From Clostridiales bacterium (GTDB taxonomy: Bacteria; Bacillota; Clostridia; Christensenellales; QALW01): a DNA stretch of 6,322 bases. The stretch lies in NCBI GenBank assembly GCA_018376855.1, contig JAHAAN010000111.1:1-6322 (forward strand), written 5' to 3'. Under the pieces are notes generated by a model. It was not told the origin of the DNA. It worked only from the letters and a program-made list of their open reading frames with translations, and searched no databases. The translations under genes and the position numbers were made by a program. Shown piece by piece: positions 6,031 through 6,322 of this stretch. The stretch's first letter is position 1; each line of letters starts with the position of its first letter.

Positions 6031-6322
6031 GTCGCTCCCTCACGCGGGGAGCGTGGATTGAAATTTGTGGCTTTAGCAGCGTACAAGCTAATAAAAGAGT
6101 CGCTCCCTCACGCGGGGAGCGTGGATTGAAATTCAGTTTTTAACTCCCGAAGAGCTTAAACAGCAGGTCGCTCCCTCACGCGGGGAGCGTGGATTGAAAT
6201 AAATGATTTTTACGCTGAAACTTAAAAAATTCACGGTCGCTCCCTCACGCGGGGAGCGTGGATTGAAATGCCCCATAGGCAGGATAAGCCCGCAGGCTTA
6301 TCCGTCGCTCCCTCACGCGGGG
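6031..6322 (+). CRISPR. Type I-C CRISPR array (continues past the right edge)
   Basis: Four full repeats (6031-6064, 6099-6132, 6167-6200, 6236-6269) and the first 19 nt of a fifth (6304-6322) are identical at every visible base. The 34-nt repeat begins GTCGCTCCC and ends GTGGATTGAAAT. CGCTCCC (repeat positions 3-9) pairs with GGGAGCG (17-23) across a 7-nt loop. Cleavage by Cas5c at the 3' base of that stem would leave an 11-nt handle, TGGATTGAAAT, as in other I-C systems. Spacers are at 6065-6098 (34 nt), 6133-6166 (34), 6201-6235 (35) and 6270-6303 (34). The leader lies on the left, so spacer 1 should be the newest, and crRNA is read on the + strand. Lack of repeat decay fits an active leader-proximal end. 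The total number of repeats cannot be known here. Confidence 0.99.
6282..6303. repeat. Perfect hairpin inside spacer 4
   Basis: GGATAAGCC (6282-6290) and GGCTTATCC (6295-6303) are exact reverse complements around a CGCA loop. The hairpin fills the last 22 nt of the 34-nt spacer and ends exactly at the border with the fifth repeat. The first 12 nt of the spacer, including the seed, remain unpaired. The palindrome was presumably captured from the target DNA. Confidence 0.9.

Noticed and set aside
1..6322. A new or accessory defence system
   Set aside because: Every gene is a standard type I-C component in canonical order, with no cargo gene, transposase, toxin or unexplained ORF in between.

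Overview
This window holds most of a type I-C CRISPR-Cas locus on the + strand. The layout is the 3' end of cas3, then cas5c, cas8c (with a probable internal cas11c start), cas7c, cas4, cas1, cas2, a leader of about 186 bp, and the start of a CRISPR array that runs off the right edge. The gene order cas3-5-8-7-4-1-2 is the canonical I-C order. There is no cas6, as expected, because Cas5c processes crRNA in this subtype.

The host is a bacterium, most likely from the Bacillota (Clostridia-like). This is an inference from strong AGGAGG-type ribosome binding sites, moderate GC content and the flavour of the Cas proteins. The sequence cannot fix genus or species.

Region by region: 2-520 is the Cas3 C-terminal domain, open at the left edge. 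522-5844 is a tightly packed operon in which most neighbours overlap by 11-35 nt or sit 1-6 nt apart, so translational coupling is likely. 5845-6030 is a non-coding AT-rich leader with a 10-bp tandem repeat, a 10-bp inverted repeat, a candidate promoter and two further dyads. 6031-6322 holds four complete identical 34-nt repeats, a fifth cut by the window edge, and four spacers of 34, 34, 35 and 34 nt.

How the genes work together: Cas4, Cas1 and Cas2 select, trim and integrate spacers at the leader end. Cas5c cuts the pre-crRNA at the base of the repeat hairpin and caps the crRNA 5' handle. Cas7c polymerises along the spacer. Cas8c and Cas11c complete Cascade, and Cas3 unwinds and degrades the target.

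The system itself is known. The points worth a second look are a well-formed internal start for Cas11c in cas8c, a sharp drop in GC inside cas5c that suggests a mosaic locus, a spacer that is mostly a perfect hairpin, and the ordered dyads of the leader. I see no sign of an undescribed defence system.
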